Positions 1-6,919 of a stretch of 10,727 nt of DNA are shown in pieces. The stretch comes from Coriobacteriia bacterium (lineage in GTDB: Bacteria > Actinomycetota > Coriobacteriia > Anaerosomatales > JAUVQN01), in NCBI GenBank assembly GCA_030598125.1, contig JAUVQN010000029.1, positions 1-10,727 of the forward strand. Direction: 5' to 3'. The notes beneath the pieces are model-generated. The model made no database searches and was not told the origin of the DNA. It saw only the letters and a list, made by a program, of their open reading frames with translations. A program made the position numbers and the translations under genes. The stretch's first letter is position 1; every line of letters begins with the position of its first letter.

Positions 1-643
1 CCACGACCTTGCCCGCGGACATCGCTTTCCCGTAGTTCTTCGCGAGATCGAGCTCGATGAGCGGCAGCGCCATGTAGCGGTGCCCGCGCGTGACGCGGCC
101 CGCTTCGAGCCCCGCGAACTCGACCGGGACGATCTCGTCGTCCAGCAACGCCATCAGCCAGCGCACCGGACGGGAGAAGCGCGTCGTGCCGCTCCCCCAC
201 CGCATGGACTTCGGCCACTCGAGCGAGCCGGCGAGCTCCGCCAGCAGACCGGGAAGCACCTCCGCGGTCGGCCGCCCCTTCTCTTTCATCGTGGCGAAGA
301 CGTACTCGGCGCCGCCTTCCTCCTCGACCTCGAGATCCTCCACCGACAGCCCTCGTGAGCGGGCGAACCCCTCAGCGGCCTTCGTCGGACGGCCCTCTTC
401 GTCGTAGGCCTGTTTCGCAGGAGGCCCCTTGACCCGGAGTTCCAGGTCCGTCTGCGCGCGAGGAAGCTCTGTCACGGCCACCGCGAGACGCCTGGGCGTC
501 CCGGCTACTTCGACATCTCGGTAGGTGATCCGGGCGTCGTCCAGCAGCTCGCGGATCCGCACCCCCATCTGCTCGATGGCGTCGTAGAGCGGCTCGGAGG
601 GGATCTCCTCGGTGCCGATCTCGAAGAGGAGGACCTTGCTCAT
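1..643 (-). CDS. glyS: Glycyl-tRNA synthetase beta subunit, N-terminal part (3' end beyond window)
   Basis: GlyS is the large subunit of the alpha2-beta2 glycyl-tRNA synthetase and is needed for tRNA(Gly) recognition and charging in the cytoplasm. The frame is open from the ATG at 643 to the left edge, giving 214 complete codons of a protein that is usually about 690 residues. The start MSKVLLFEIGTEEIPSEPL is the classic GlyS opening. Later blocks KGPPAKQAYDEEG (72-84), a SMRWG...RFSRPVRWL segment (146-163) and GRVTRGHRYM (182-191) are also typical. The start codon overlaps the glyQ stop as ATGA. A good ribosome binding site, AAGGGGG at 650-656, lies six bases upstream, so the start is well supported. 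Coupled translation with glyQ would match the equal subunit stoichiometry. Truncation is due only to the window edge. Identity is nearly certain. Confidence 0.95.
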   Translation of the reverse strand, partial: MSKVLLFEIGTEEIPSEPLYDAIEQMGVRIRELLDDARITYRDVEVAGTPRRLAVAVTELPRAQTDLELRVKGPPAKQAYDEEGRPTKAAEGFARSRGLSVEDLEVEEEGGAEYVFATMKEKGRPTAEVLPGLLAELAGSLEWPKSMRWGSGTTRFSRPVRWLMALLDDEIVPVEFAGLEAGRVTRGHRYMALPLIELDLAKNYGKAMSAGKVV

Positions 644-1524
644 GAGGATCCCCCTTCTGACTCGGCGCCGTCGCGCCCATGTCCGATGGAGGCGAGGTAG
701 CCCTCGGCGCACGCGCGCGCCAGATCGCGCACGCGCCCGATGAACGTCGTGCGCTCCGTGACGGCGATCGCCCCCCGCGCCTCGAGCAGGTTGAACACGT
801 GGGAGCACTTGAGCACGTAGTCGTAGGCCGGCAGCACGAGGTCCCTGGCCAGCGCGGCCTCGCACTCCTTCTCGAACCCGTCGAACAGCCCGTACAGCGT
901 CGCCACGTCGGCGACCTCGAAGTTGTATTCGGAGTACTGGACCTCGTTCTCGTGGAAGACGTCGCCGTAGCTGACGTCATCCACCCACGTGATGTCGAAC
1001 ACGTTGTCCACGCCCTGGACGTACATCGCGAGACGCTCCAGACCGTACGTGATCTCACCCGGCACGGGGTCGCACTCGAAGCCGCCCACCTGCTGGAAGT
1101 AGGTGAACTGCGTGACCTCCATGCCGTCGAGCCACACCTCCCAGCCGAGCCCCCACGCGCCGAGGGTGGGGCTTTCCCAGTCGTCCTCCACGAATCGCAC
1201 GTCGTGCTCCTCGGGGACGATGCCGATGGCCCGGAGACTGTCCAGGTACACGTCCTGGATGTCGTCGGGGCTCGGCTTCAGGATCACCTGGTACTGGTAG
1301 TAGTGCTGCAACCGGTTCGGGTTGTCCCCGTATCGCCCGTCGGTGGGACGCCGCGAGGGCTGTACGTACGCGGTCTTCCACGGCTCAGGTCCGAGAGAGC
1401 GCAGCGTCGTCGCGGGATGGAAGGTCCCCGCGCCCACCTCTACGTCGTAGGGCTGGAGCAGCACGCACCCGTAGTCGGCCCAGAACTTGGAGAGGTCGAG
1501 GATGATGTCTTGGAAGCTACGCAT
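640..1524 (-). CDS. glyQ: Glycyl-tRNA synthetase alpha subunit
   Basis: GlyQ is the catalytic class II subunit that forms glycyl-adenylate and works with GlyS. From the ATG at 1524 the product is 294 residues (E. coli GlyQ is about 303) and begins MRSFQDIILDLSKFWADYGC. Class II and family blocks are clear: the AYVQPSRRPTDGRYG motif, NPNRLQHYYQYQVILKPSP, RFVEDDWESPTLGAWGLGWE, MEVTQFTYFQQVGG and EITYGLERLAMYVQGVD. The C-terminal VTERTTFIGRVRDLARACAE is also typical. An in-frame GTG at 1554 would add ten residues and overlap the recO stop as GTGA. Neither start has a clear Shine-Dalgarno sequence. I chose the ATG because family members begin at this point, but the GTG is possible. The gene sits between recO and glyS, as in many Firmicutes. 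The two-gene enzyme excludes the single-chain GlyRS used by typical Actinomycetes. Confidence 0.95.
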   Translation of the reverse strand: MRSFQDIILDLSKFWADYGCVLLQPYDVEVGAGTFHPATTLRSLGPEPWKTAYVQPSRRPTDGRYGDNPNRLQHYYQYQVILKPSPDDIQDVYLDSLRAIGIVPEEHDVRFVEDDWESPTLGAWGLGWEVWLDGMEVTQFTYFQQVGGFECDPVPGEITYGLERLAMYVQGVDNVFDITWVDDVSYGDVFHENEVQYSEYNFEVADVATLYGLFDGFEKECEAALARDLVLPAYDYVLKCSHVFNLLEARGAIAVTERTTFIGRVRDLARACAEGYLASIGHGRDGAESEGGSS

Positions 1525-1550
1525 GGGCGGGATGCTATCGGAGCCGACCC

Positions 1551-2351
1551 TCACGGGTCAATGTGAGGAGCGGCCTCTTCGGCCGGCCCGGGCCAGGTCC
1601 CATCGACGTACATACCCCAGACGACCTCGAGCGCGCGCAGGCGACCGTGCACGTGCTCGTGCGCGAAGGCGCGCATGAGCCTGAGCACGTCGCGCTGGAC
1701 AGCCGGATCGATCCCGAGACCCTCGACATCCGACATCCGAGCGTCCAGGAGTGCCTCGAGAGTGTCGCGAGCCTCGCAGGACATCTCGAGCGTCCTCGGC
1801 TCGATGGGACCGCACTCGGCGCAGAGCGCGCCTCCGGCGGCCGGCGAGAATGCGAGCCCGTCGGCCTCCTTGCGGGCACACCGGGCACACCGCGCGAGCG
1901 AAGGCCTGAGGCCCGTCATCGCCATCGCCTTGACGAGGAACGCGGCCACGAGGGCCGGCAGCGCTTCGGATCGCGCCTCCCCGATCGCGTCCAGCGTGGC
2001 GGCTCCCAGCTCGAAGAGGACCGGCTGCTCGTCGGCGTCGGCCGTGAGCTTCTCCAGCGTGTCGCAGACCGCGGAGGCGGCGACCGAGCGGTCGAGCTCG
2101 GCGCACACGGCCTCGTTGGAGCGCACGGTCTCGGCCTCCGAGACCACGTCGAGGCTCCGTCCGGTGTGCAGCAGAAGGTCCGTGACGGTGTAGGGCTCGA
2201 GGCGACCGCCGAGCCGGGAGCGCGGACCGCGGGCGCCCTTCGCGACCGCACGCACCTGGCGGCCATCCGCGGCGAGGGCGGTCACGATCGTGTCAGTCTC
2301 GCCGAGTTTGGTCTTCTTGAGGACGAGGGCCCGGGCCCGATAGGCCGGCAC
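1551..2351 (-). CDS. recO: DNA repair protein RecO
   Basis: RecO works with RecF and RecR to load RecA on SSB-coated DNA in gap repair. The 266-residue product starts VPAYRARALVLKKTKLGETD (GTG read as Met), the usual RecO opening of the N-terminal OB fold (about residues 1-80), which continues with the GARGPRSRLGGRLEPYT segment. The helical C-terminal domain carries a four-cysteine zinc site, CARC at 155-158 and CAEC at 177-180, a feature of many bacterial RecO proteins (E. coli RecO lacks it). The GTG start at 2351 lies one base after the deoC stop, with a weak GGGGCG ribosome site inside the end of deoC. The frame stays open upstream to 2459, but that extension covers the deoC coding end, is arginine- and serine-rich and has no family similarity. 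The stop overlaps a possible GTG start of glyQ. Confidence 0.93.
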   Translation of the reverse strand: MPAYRARALVLKKTKLGETDTIVTALAADGRQVRAVAKGARGPRSRLGGRLEPYTVTDLLLHTGRSLDVVSEAETVRSNEAVCAELDRSVAASAVCDTLEKLTADADEQPVLFELGAATLDAIGEARSEALPALVAAFLVKAMAMTGLRPSLARCARCARKEADGLAFSPAAGGALCAECGPIEPRTLEMSCEARDTLEALLDARMSDVEGLGIDPAVQRDVLRLMRAFAHEHVHGRLRALEVVWGMYVDGTWPGPAEEAAPHIDP

Positions 2352-2352
2352 G

Positions 2353-3039
2353 CTACTGGACGCGCCCCGCGTCCCACGCGTCCAGGATCTCGATCCCCGA
2401 CGAGGACCCGATCCTCGTGGCTCCCGCCTCGAGCATCGCGAGCACTGCGGCGCCGTCACGGATCCCTCCAGCGGCCTTCACGCCCACGTCCATCCCCACA
2501 GCGTCGCGGATGAGCTCCACGTCCTCGACGGACGCGCCCCTGGGCCCGAACCCCGTCGACGTCTTCACGAAGTCCGCGCCGGCCTCGACGACGAGAGCCG
2601 AAGCGCGAGATATCTCCTCGGGGTCGAGATGCCCCGTCTCGATGATGACCTTGAGCAGCGCCTCTCCCCCGCTCGCGTCCCGCGCGGCGGCGGCCACCGC
2701 GCCCACGTCGTCGGCCACGAACTCGTCCTCCCCCTCCAGGAACGCGGGCACGTTCATGACCATGTCCACTTCCGCGCACCCGAGCTCTACGAGGAGTCGC
2801 GCCTCCTCCGCCTTCGTCTCCGTGTTGCAGTAGCCGAACGGGAAGCCGACCACCGAGCAGACGGCCGTGCCCGTACCGGCGAGCTTCTGGGCCGCGACGG
2901 GTACGAGGAACGGTGAGACACACAGGGTCGCGAATCCCAAACCGACCTGGGCGTCCATCCACGCTCCGCCCTCACGGAAGCCGACCGTGGGCCGAAGCAG
3001 CGTCTGGTCGATCACAGCTGCGAGCTCGCCGCGGTCCAT
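2353..3039 (-). CDS. deoC: Deoxyribose-phosphate aldolase
   Basis: DeoC cleaves 2-deoxyribose 5-phosphate to glyceraldehyde 3-phosphate and acetaldehyde in deoxynucleoside catabolism. The 228-residue product has the class I aldolase TIM-barrel motifs: DQTLLRPT (11-18), CSVVGFPFGY (61-70), EVDMVMNVPAF with the catalytic Asp92 (90-100), ADFVKTSTGF with the Schiff-base Lys159 (155-164) and GVKAAGGIR with the second active-site Lys188 (186-194). The phosphate-site region GATRIGSSSG is near the C terminus. The length is normal for the short bacterial form. The ATG at 3039 is five bases after the era stop, with GAGAGGGG upstream inside the era end. Its place between era and recO differs from B. subtilis, where the aldolase gene lies with nupC and pdp. 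It may act with the nearby cytidine deaminase in pyrimidine deoxynucleoside salvage, although no nucleoside phosphorylase gene is present in the window. Confidence 0.95.
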   Translation of the reverse strand: MDRGELAAVIDQTLLRPTVGFREGGAWMDAQVGLGFATLCVSPFLVPVAAQKLAGTGTAVCSVVGFPFGYCNTETKAEEARLLVELGCAEVDMVMNVPAFLEGEDEFVADDVGAVAAAARDASGGEALLKVIIETGHLDPEEISRASALVVEAGADFVKTSTGFGPRGASVEDVELIRDAVGMDVGVKAAGGIRDGAAVLAMLEAGATRIGSSSGIEILDAWDAGRVQ

Positions 3040-3044
3040 CGTGA

Positions 3045-3989
3045 TCAGAGCCCCTCTCCGTAGCCGAACCTCCTGATCTGCGCGGCGTCGCGCCGCCAGT
3101 CCTTCTTAACCTTTACCCGCAGGTCCCGGAAGACCTTCCCCCCGAGCATACGCTCGAGGTCGCGTCGGGCCTCCGTGCCGATCCGCTTCACCATGCTCCC
3201 GCCGCGGCCGACCACGATCCCCTTCTGTGATTCGCGCTCCACGTAGACGAATGCCGAGACCACCGTGGTGTCGCTGCCCTCCTCGCGCGAGACGTCCTCC
3301 ACAGCCACCCCGATCGCGTGTGGGACCTCTTCGCGCGTGTGGAGGAGCACCTTCTCGCGGATGAACTCGGCGATCATCACCGACAGCGGCTGGTCTGTGG
3401 TCATGTCGCGCGGGAAGTACCTGGGTCCCTCGGGCAGGAGACCCGTGAGCAGGGCGAGGAGCTCATCGAGCCCCTCCCCATCGACCGCCGAGACGGCGAC
3501 ACTCGCCTCGAAGGAGCCGAGCTCCGCCGCCGCGAGCGACTGCCGCTGCAGGGCCGCCTCATCCACCAGGTCGGTCTTCGTCAGGACGAGGACCGCCCGT
3601 GCCGAGGACTCCGCAACGTGACGCGCGACCCACGCGTCGCCCTTCCCCGCCGGTTGGGCCGCGTCCACGAGCAGGCACACGACGTCGACGTCGGCGAGGG
3701 CGAGAAGCGCCGAGCGGTTGACCTCCTCGCCCAACGTATCCACCGGCCGGTGCAGGCCGGGCGTGTCGACCAGCACGATCTGCGCGTCCTCCCGGTCCAC
3801 GATCCCGCGGAGGCGATGGCGGGTCGTCTGCGGCTTGTCGGAGACGATCGCGATCTTCTCGCCCACGAGGGCGTTGGCCAGCGTGGACTTTCCGGAGTTC
3901 GGTCGGCCGACGAGCGCGACGAAGCCGCTCTTGACGGTCTCCCCGAGACCGAGGGGGCCGGCGGCGAGGTCGGTCGGGTCCTCTTCCAC
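3045..3989 (-). CDS. era: GTPase Era, 16S rRNA/30S assembly factor
   Basis: Era is a GTP-binding protein that binds the 3' end of 16S rRNA and helps 30S subunit maturation. The 314-residue product has a Ras-like GTPase domain with the P-loop GRPNSGKS (28-35), the switch I segment QTTRHR (54-59), DTPGLH (75-80), a G4 motif TKTD (137-140) instead of the usual NKxD, and a G5 SA at 167-168. A C-terminal KH domain follows, with KGIVVGRGGSMVKRIG (256-271). The start is a GTG with AGGGGA at 4001-4006, eleven bases upstream. The first 20 or so residues (MEEDPTDLAAGPLGLGETVK) form an unconserved leader before the GTPase domain. The gene lies 29 bases after cdd and five bases before deoC. The cdd-era-recO order, here interrupted by deoC, is the same as in Firmicutes. 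Function is very likely conventional. Confidence 0.96.
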   Translation of the reverse strand: MEEDPTDLAAGPLGLGETVKSGFVALVGRPNSGKSTLANALVGEKIAIVSDKPQTTRHRLRGIVDREDAQIVLVDTPGLHRPVDTLGEEVNRSALLALADVDVVCLLVDAAQPAGKGDAWVARHVAESSARAVLVLTKTDLVDEAALQRQSLAAAELGSFEASVAVSAVDGEGLDELLALLTGLLPEGPRYFPRDMTTDQPLSVMIAEFIREKVLLHTREEVPHAIGVAVEDVSREEGSDTTVVSAFVYVERESQKGIVVGRGGSMVKRIGTEARRDLERMLGGKVFRDLRVKVKKDWRRDAAQIRRFGYGEGL

Positions 3990-4018
3990 GTGTCTATCAG
4001 TCCCCTGCTCGGCAGCGC

Positions 4019-4438
4019 CTAGCCGTACTCGTCCTGGTCGAGGAAGCCGCGCACGAACGGCTCGGGCATCAGCTCATCGAGGCGCTTGACCTCCAGGGCG
4101 TCCGTCTGCCCGCCCATGATCACGCGCATCTCGGGGTTGAACTCGGCGAGGAACTGCCGGCAGCAGCCGCACGGCACCACCGGAGCCTCGGCATCGCCCA
4201 CTACTGCGATCGCGTCGAACTCCCTCTGCCCCGCCTGCACGGCCGCCATCGCGGCTCCACGCTCCGCGCAGATCGTCGAGCCGTACGCGGCGTTCTCCAC
4301 GTTCACGCCCTGGTAGATCTCACCACCCGCGAACACAGCGGCCCCGACCCGGAATCCCGAGTAGGGCGCGTACGCGCGCTCTTGCGCCTCGCGTGCGAAC
4401 GCGAGCAGCGCCAGGTCAGGTTGCGTGATCTCAGTCAT
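4019..4438 (-). CDS. cdd: Cytidine deaminase
   Basis: Cdd hydrolytically deaminates cytidine and deoxycytidine to uridine and deoxyuridine. The 139-residue product is the size of the small tetrameric bacterial class. The motifs are complete: YAPYSGFRVGAA near the N terminus (23-34), the substrate-binding NVENAAYG (47-53 region), the zinc/catalytic motif CAERGA with Cys57 and catalytic Glu59, and PCGCCRQFLAEF with zinc ligands Cys90 and Cys93. Three or four cysteines around zinc, with Cys57 in place of His, mark the tetrameric type. The ATG at 4438 overlaps the end of the upstream CBS-domain gene by eight bases and is preceded by a perfect AGGAGG, so the longer open frame reaching 4606 is not the real gene. 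The gene is followed by era after 29 bases. Confidence 0.95.
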   Translation of the reverse strand: MTEITQPDLALLAFAREAQERAYAPYSGFRVGAAVFAGGEIYQGVNVENAAYGSTICAERGAAMAAVQAGQREFDAIAVVGDAEAPVVPCGCCRQFLAEFNPEMRVIMGGQTDALEVKRLDELMPEPFVRGFLDQDEYG

Positions 4439-5726
4439 CGCGCCCCTCCTCGTCGAGGGTCCCGCCCGCCGACTCGACGACGAGCTGCCTGATGCGGTTG
4501 CCTTCCAGATCCTCCACCGTGATGCGCAGACCCTCGATCTCGACCGACTCCCCCGCCTCCGGGATGTGCCCGGCCTCTTCGATGAAGAGACCGCCCACGC
4601 TGTCAATCTCTCGTTCGATGGCCGTGGCGAAGTGCTCGTTGAGCTCGTCCACCGGCATCCGCGCGTCCACGAGATAGCGATCGTCGCCGAGCTCCACGAT
4701 CATCGGCACCTGCAGATCGTACTCGTCGAAGATGTCCCCGACTATCTCCTCGAGCAAGTCTTCGATGGTGACGAGGCCGGCCGTCCCGCCGTACTCGTCG
4801 GCCACGATCGCGATGTGCGACTCGCGCCGCATCTCCACGAGCAGCTCGCGAACGGGCTTCGTCTCGGGCACGAAGAGCGGCGCGCGGACCAGCCGCACCA
4901 CGAGCGCGTCTCGATCGCATCCCCGACCGAGCTCGATGAGGAGGTCCTTCGCGTAGAGGACTCCACGGATGTCGTCCAGCGACTCGTGGAAGACCGGCAG
5001 CCGGGAGAAGCCCTCCTCCTCGATGACGCGGAGCGCTTCCGCCACGTCGGTTCCGTCGTCGAGGCAGACCATGTCGGTGCGCGGGACCATGACCTCCCTC
5101 ACGACGCGCCCGGCGAAATCGGCCATCGCCTCGATGAGCCGCTCGCCGGCCTCGTCGTCCCCCCGCTCATCGCCGTCCTCGCAGAAGAGCTCCTCGTGCT
5201 CGCGCGCCGTCACCCACGGGACACCCGGCCCCCGGCGGTGCCCGACGACCGACGCCGCCCATCCCCACGGCCACGAGAGCGCCCTCGTGAGCGGCGAGAG
5301 CACAGACGTGATGACTGCGGCGACCGGCGCCATCGCGAGCGCGACGCGCTCGGGGTTGTGGATCGCGATCGTGCGGGGCAACGCCTCGCCCAGAGAGAAG
5401 AGCACGACTACCGACGCTGCCACACCGATCGCCACGGCGCCCCACATGGCCAGGTCCTCGTACGTGGCGGCGATCGCCAACGTGGTCCCGACCGAGACCG
5501 AGGCGTATGCCACCGCTCGGACGAGCGCCGAGGCGGCCTGAAGGCGACCCGGCCGCTCTAGGATCCGCTCGAGATCCCGCGCCCCGCGGGCGTCCGCCTC
5601 GACCAGCCGGTGCGCGCGGCCTCGCCCCACGAGGGCCACGGACGCCTGGGCGGAGCTCATGATGGCGACGGCCACCACAGCCGCGGCCGCGAGCACCAAG
5701 GTCACGATGGTCGGCAGCGCGCTCAT
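4431..5726 (-). CDS. CNNM/CorC-family membrane protein with DUF21, CBS pair and CorC_HlyC domains
   Basis: This 431-residue protein belongs to the CorC/HlyC/TlyC (bacterial CNNM) family, linked to Mg2+ or Co2+ transport and often labelled hemolysin. The N-terminal half is a DUF21 membrane region with hydrophobic segments near 5-23, 66-88, 93-113 and 128-147, and the conserved GEALPRTIAIHNPE (113-126). A cytosolic linker leads to VMVPRTDM (212-219), which opens a CBS-domain pair (about 215-335) with RLPVFHESLDDIRGVLYAKD and the signature DEYGGTAGLVTIEDLLEEIV (310-329). The C-terminal CorC_HlyC domain spans about 345-420. The ATG at 5726 is the first possible start after the in-frame stop that ends the preceding gene. 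Its ribosome site is weak. Members of this family (ybeX in E. coli) commonly neighbour ybeY and phoH, as here. The transported ion cannot be read from sequence. Confidence 0.9.
   Translation of the reverse strand: MSALPTIVTLVLAAAAVVAVAIMSSAQASVALVGRGRAHRLVEADARGARDLERILERPGRLQAASALVRAVAYASVSVGTTLAIAATYEDLAMWGAVAIGVAASVVVLFSLGEALPRTIAIHNPERVALAMAPVAAVITSVLSPLTRALSWPWGWAASVVGHRRGPGVPWVTAREHEELFCEDGDERGDDEAGERLIEAMADFAGRVVREVMVPRTDMVCLDDGTDVAEALRVIEEEGFSRLPVFHESLDDIRGVLYAKDLLIELGRGCDRDALVVRLVRAPLFVPETKPVRELLVEMRRESHIAIVADEYGGTAGLVTIEDLLEEIVGDIFDEYDLQVPMIVELGDDRYLVDARMPVDELNEHFATAIEREIDSVGGLFIEEAGHIPEAGESVEIEGLRITVEDLEGNRIRQLVVESAGGTLDEEGRDD
4445..4450 (-). promoter_or_regulatory. Ribosome binding site of cdd (decides ATG start)
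   Basis: A perfect AGGAGG on the minus strand lies six bases before the cdd ATG at 4438, inside the last codons of the CBS-domain gene. It fixes the cdd start and excludes the longer open frame that begins at 4606. Confidence 0.8.
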
Positions 5727-5756
5727 GAGGTCGCTCTCATCGTCTCCGGCCGCATC

Positions 5757-6458
5757 TCACCACGAGAATAGCTGAAACACCGCGGTCGCGAGCAGCACCC
5801 CCAGAAGGGCCCCGATGACGGTCTGCGTCACGGAGTGGAAGTCACCCTCGACCCGGCTCTGAGCGACCAGGAACGCGATGAAGAGCGCGAGCAGCGTCGC
5901 TCTCGCGGACTGGGTGACGAAGGCGAGGGCGGTCGCCGCCCCGAACGCCAGCGCGGCGTGTCCGGACGGCCACCCTCCCGACATGAAGCTCCCCTCGCGA
6001 TTGAGGGCCTTCGTGACGACCACCGCGATCATCGTCAGCGCGAGCGCGATGACCGTCAGGTGCGCCGGCGCGGATCTCACCCGCTCGAACACCGTCTCCG
6101 CGACATCGGTGAACGGGTCCAGGAAGACCAGGTATCCCACGACCACCGCGTTGATGGCAGCGATGAGGACGGCGCCGGCGGCGACGTCCTTCGCCGTCTT
6201 CGCCAGCGGCTCGTAGGAGTCCGTCGCGATGTCCACCGCGGCCTCGAGAGCCGTGTTCACGAGCTCGGTCACGAACACCAGCGTGATCGCGAAGGCCAGC
6301 GCTATGATCTCGAGCGTGCCCAGCCGGAAGAAGAGCGCCAGGATCATCACGCCCACCGCCGCGACGACATGCAGGCGCATGTTCCACTGGGTCCTCAGCG
6401 CATAGGCCACGCCCTGGATGGCGTAGTTGAAGCTCCAGACGATGGAGCGAGTGCGCAC
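5757..6458 (-). CDS. Diacylglycerol/undecaprenol kinase fused to a PAP2-type phosphatase domain
   Basis: The 233-residue integral membrane protein joins two lipid enzymes. Residues 1-115 are a DgkA-family kinase: SFNYAIQGVAYALRTQWNMR at the N terminus, then ELVNTALEAAVD (65-76), in which Glu65, Glu72 and Asp76 match active-site acidic residues of DgkA, followed by AKTAKDVAAGAVL. In Gram-positive bacteria this family phosphorylates undecaprenol, and in E. coli diacylglycerol. Residues 130-233 form a PAP2 domain with GGWPSGHAALAFG (161-173, PSGH motif at 164-167) and SRVEGDFHSVTQ (201-212, His208). The first PAP2 motif is degenerate and the usual Asp four residues after the His is Gln212. Hydrophobic helices cover both halves. 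The GTG start at 6458 has AGGGGG eight bases upstream, twelve bases after ybeY. The kinase half occupies the dgkA position of the Firmicutes cluster. Whether the phosphatase half is active is uncertain. Confidence 0.9.
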   Translation of the reverse strand: MRTRSIVWSFNYAIQGVAYALRTQWNMRLHVVAAVGVMILALFFRLGTLEIIALAFAITLVFVTELVNTALEAAVDIATDSYEPLAKTAKDVAAGAVLIAAINAVVVGYLVFLDPFTDVAETVFERVRSAPAHLTVIALALTMIAVVVTKALNREGSFMSGGWPSGHAALAFGAATALAFVTQSARATLLALFIAFLVAQSRVEGDFHSVTQTVIGALLGVLLATAVFQLFSW

Positions 6459-6470
6459 GCCGTGCGCCCC

Positions 6471-6917
6471 CTACCCGAGGTCCGCGTACGCCTCGAGCAG
6501 GACCGCTACCCGTTCCTCCATCACACGGGCGTCCTCGTCCGCCGAGTGATCGTAGCCGAGGATATGCAGGATCCCGTGGACCAGCAGGAGGTTCAACTCG
6601 GTCTCGACGGTCTCGCCGGCCTCGGCGGCGGTCCTCTCCGCGATCTCCGGCGCGACGATGACGTCACCCAGTGCGATCGGGTCTCCACCTCCGGCGGGAC
6701 ACGGGTCGTCACAGCTGAACGAGAGGACGTTGGTCGGCTCTTCCACGCCGCGGTACTGCTCGTGGAGATGCGCCATCTCTTCCACGGTCACGACAGCGAC
6801 GGAGAGCTCCGCCTGGTCGGGAACCTCCTCCATCCGGAGGACGAACATCGCCAGGCGCTCGAACGCATCGAGCCGAAGCACCTCGGGCTCCCGGTGACTC
6901 GTCACGCTCACCCGCAT
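6471..6917 (-). CDS. ybeY: Endoribonuclease YbeY (rRNA maturation factor)
   Basis: YbeY is a zinc-dependent endoribonuclease involved in 16S rRNA 3'-end processing and 70S quality control. The 148-residue product has the UPF0054 signature HGILHILGYDH (114-124) with the three zinc-binding histidines His114, His118 and His124. Other typical blocks are VTVEEMAHLHEQYRGVEEPT (43-62), NVLSFSCDDP (63-72) and LGDVIVAPEIAE (83-94). The ATG at 6917 is two bases after the pgpH stop, with GGGGGG at 6927-6932, nine bases upstream. The frame is open for more than a kilobase further upstream, but that stretch is the shadow of pgpH. Functional partners phoH and era lie in the same operon. Confidence 0.96.
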   Translation of the reverse strand: MRVSVTSHREPEVLRLDAFERLAMFVLRMEEVPDQAELSVAVVTVEEMAHLHEQYRGVEEPTNVLSFSCDDPCPAGGGDPIALGDVIVAPEIAERTAAEAGETVETELNLLLVHGILHILGYDHSADEDARVMEERVAVLLEAYADLG

Positions 6918-6919
6918 CG

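Noticed and set aside
2352..2459. 36-residue N-terminal extension of RecO
   Set aside because: It is read from the deoC coding end in another frame and has no similarity to RecO. The GTG at 2351 gives the standard N terminus.
679..2513. Two long plus-strand open frames (679-1566 and 1563-2513)
   Set aside because: They are antisense to glyQ and to recO/deoC, both of which are conserved enzymes with intact motifs.
4425..5561. A 378-codon open frame on the plus strand
   Set aside because: It mirrors the CBS-domain gene. The His, Arg and Asp-rich translation has no recognisable domain and ends inside the same gene.
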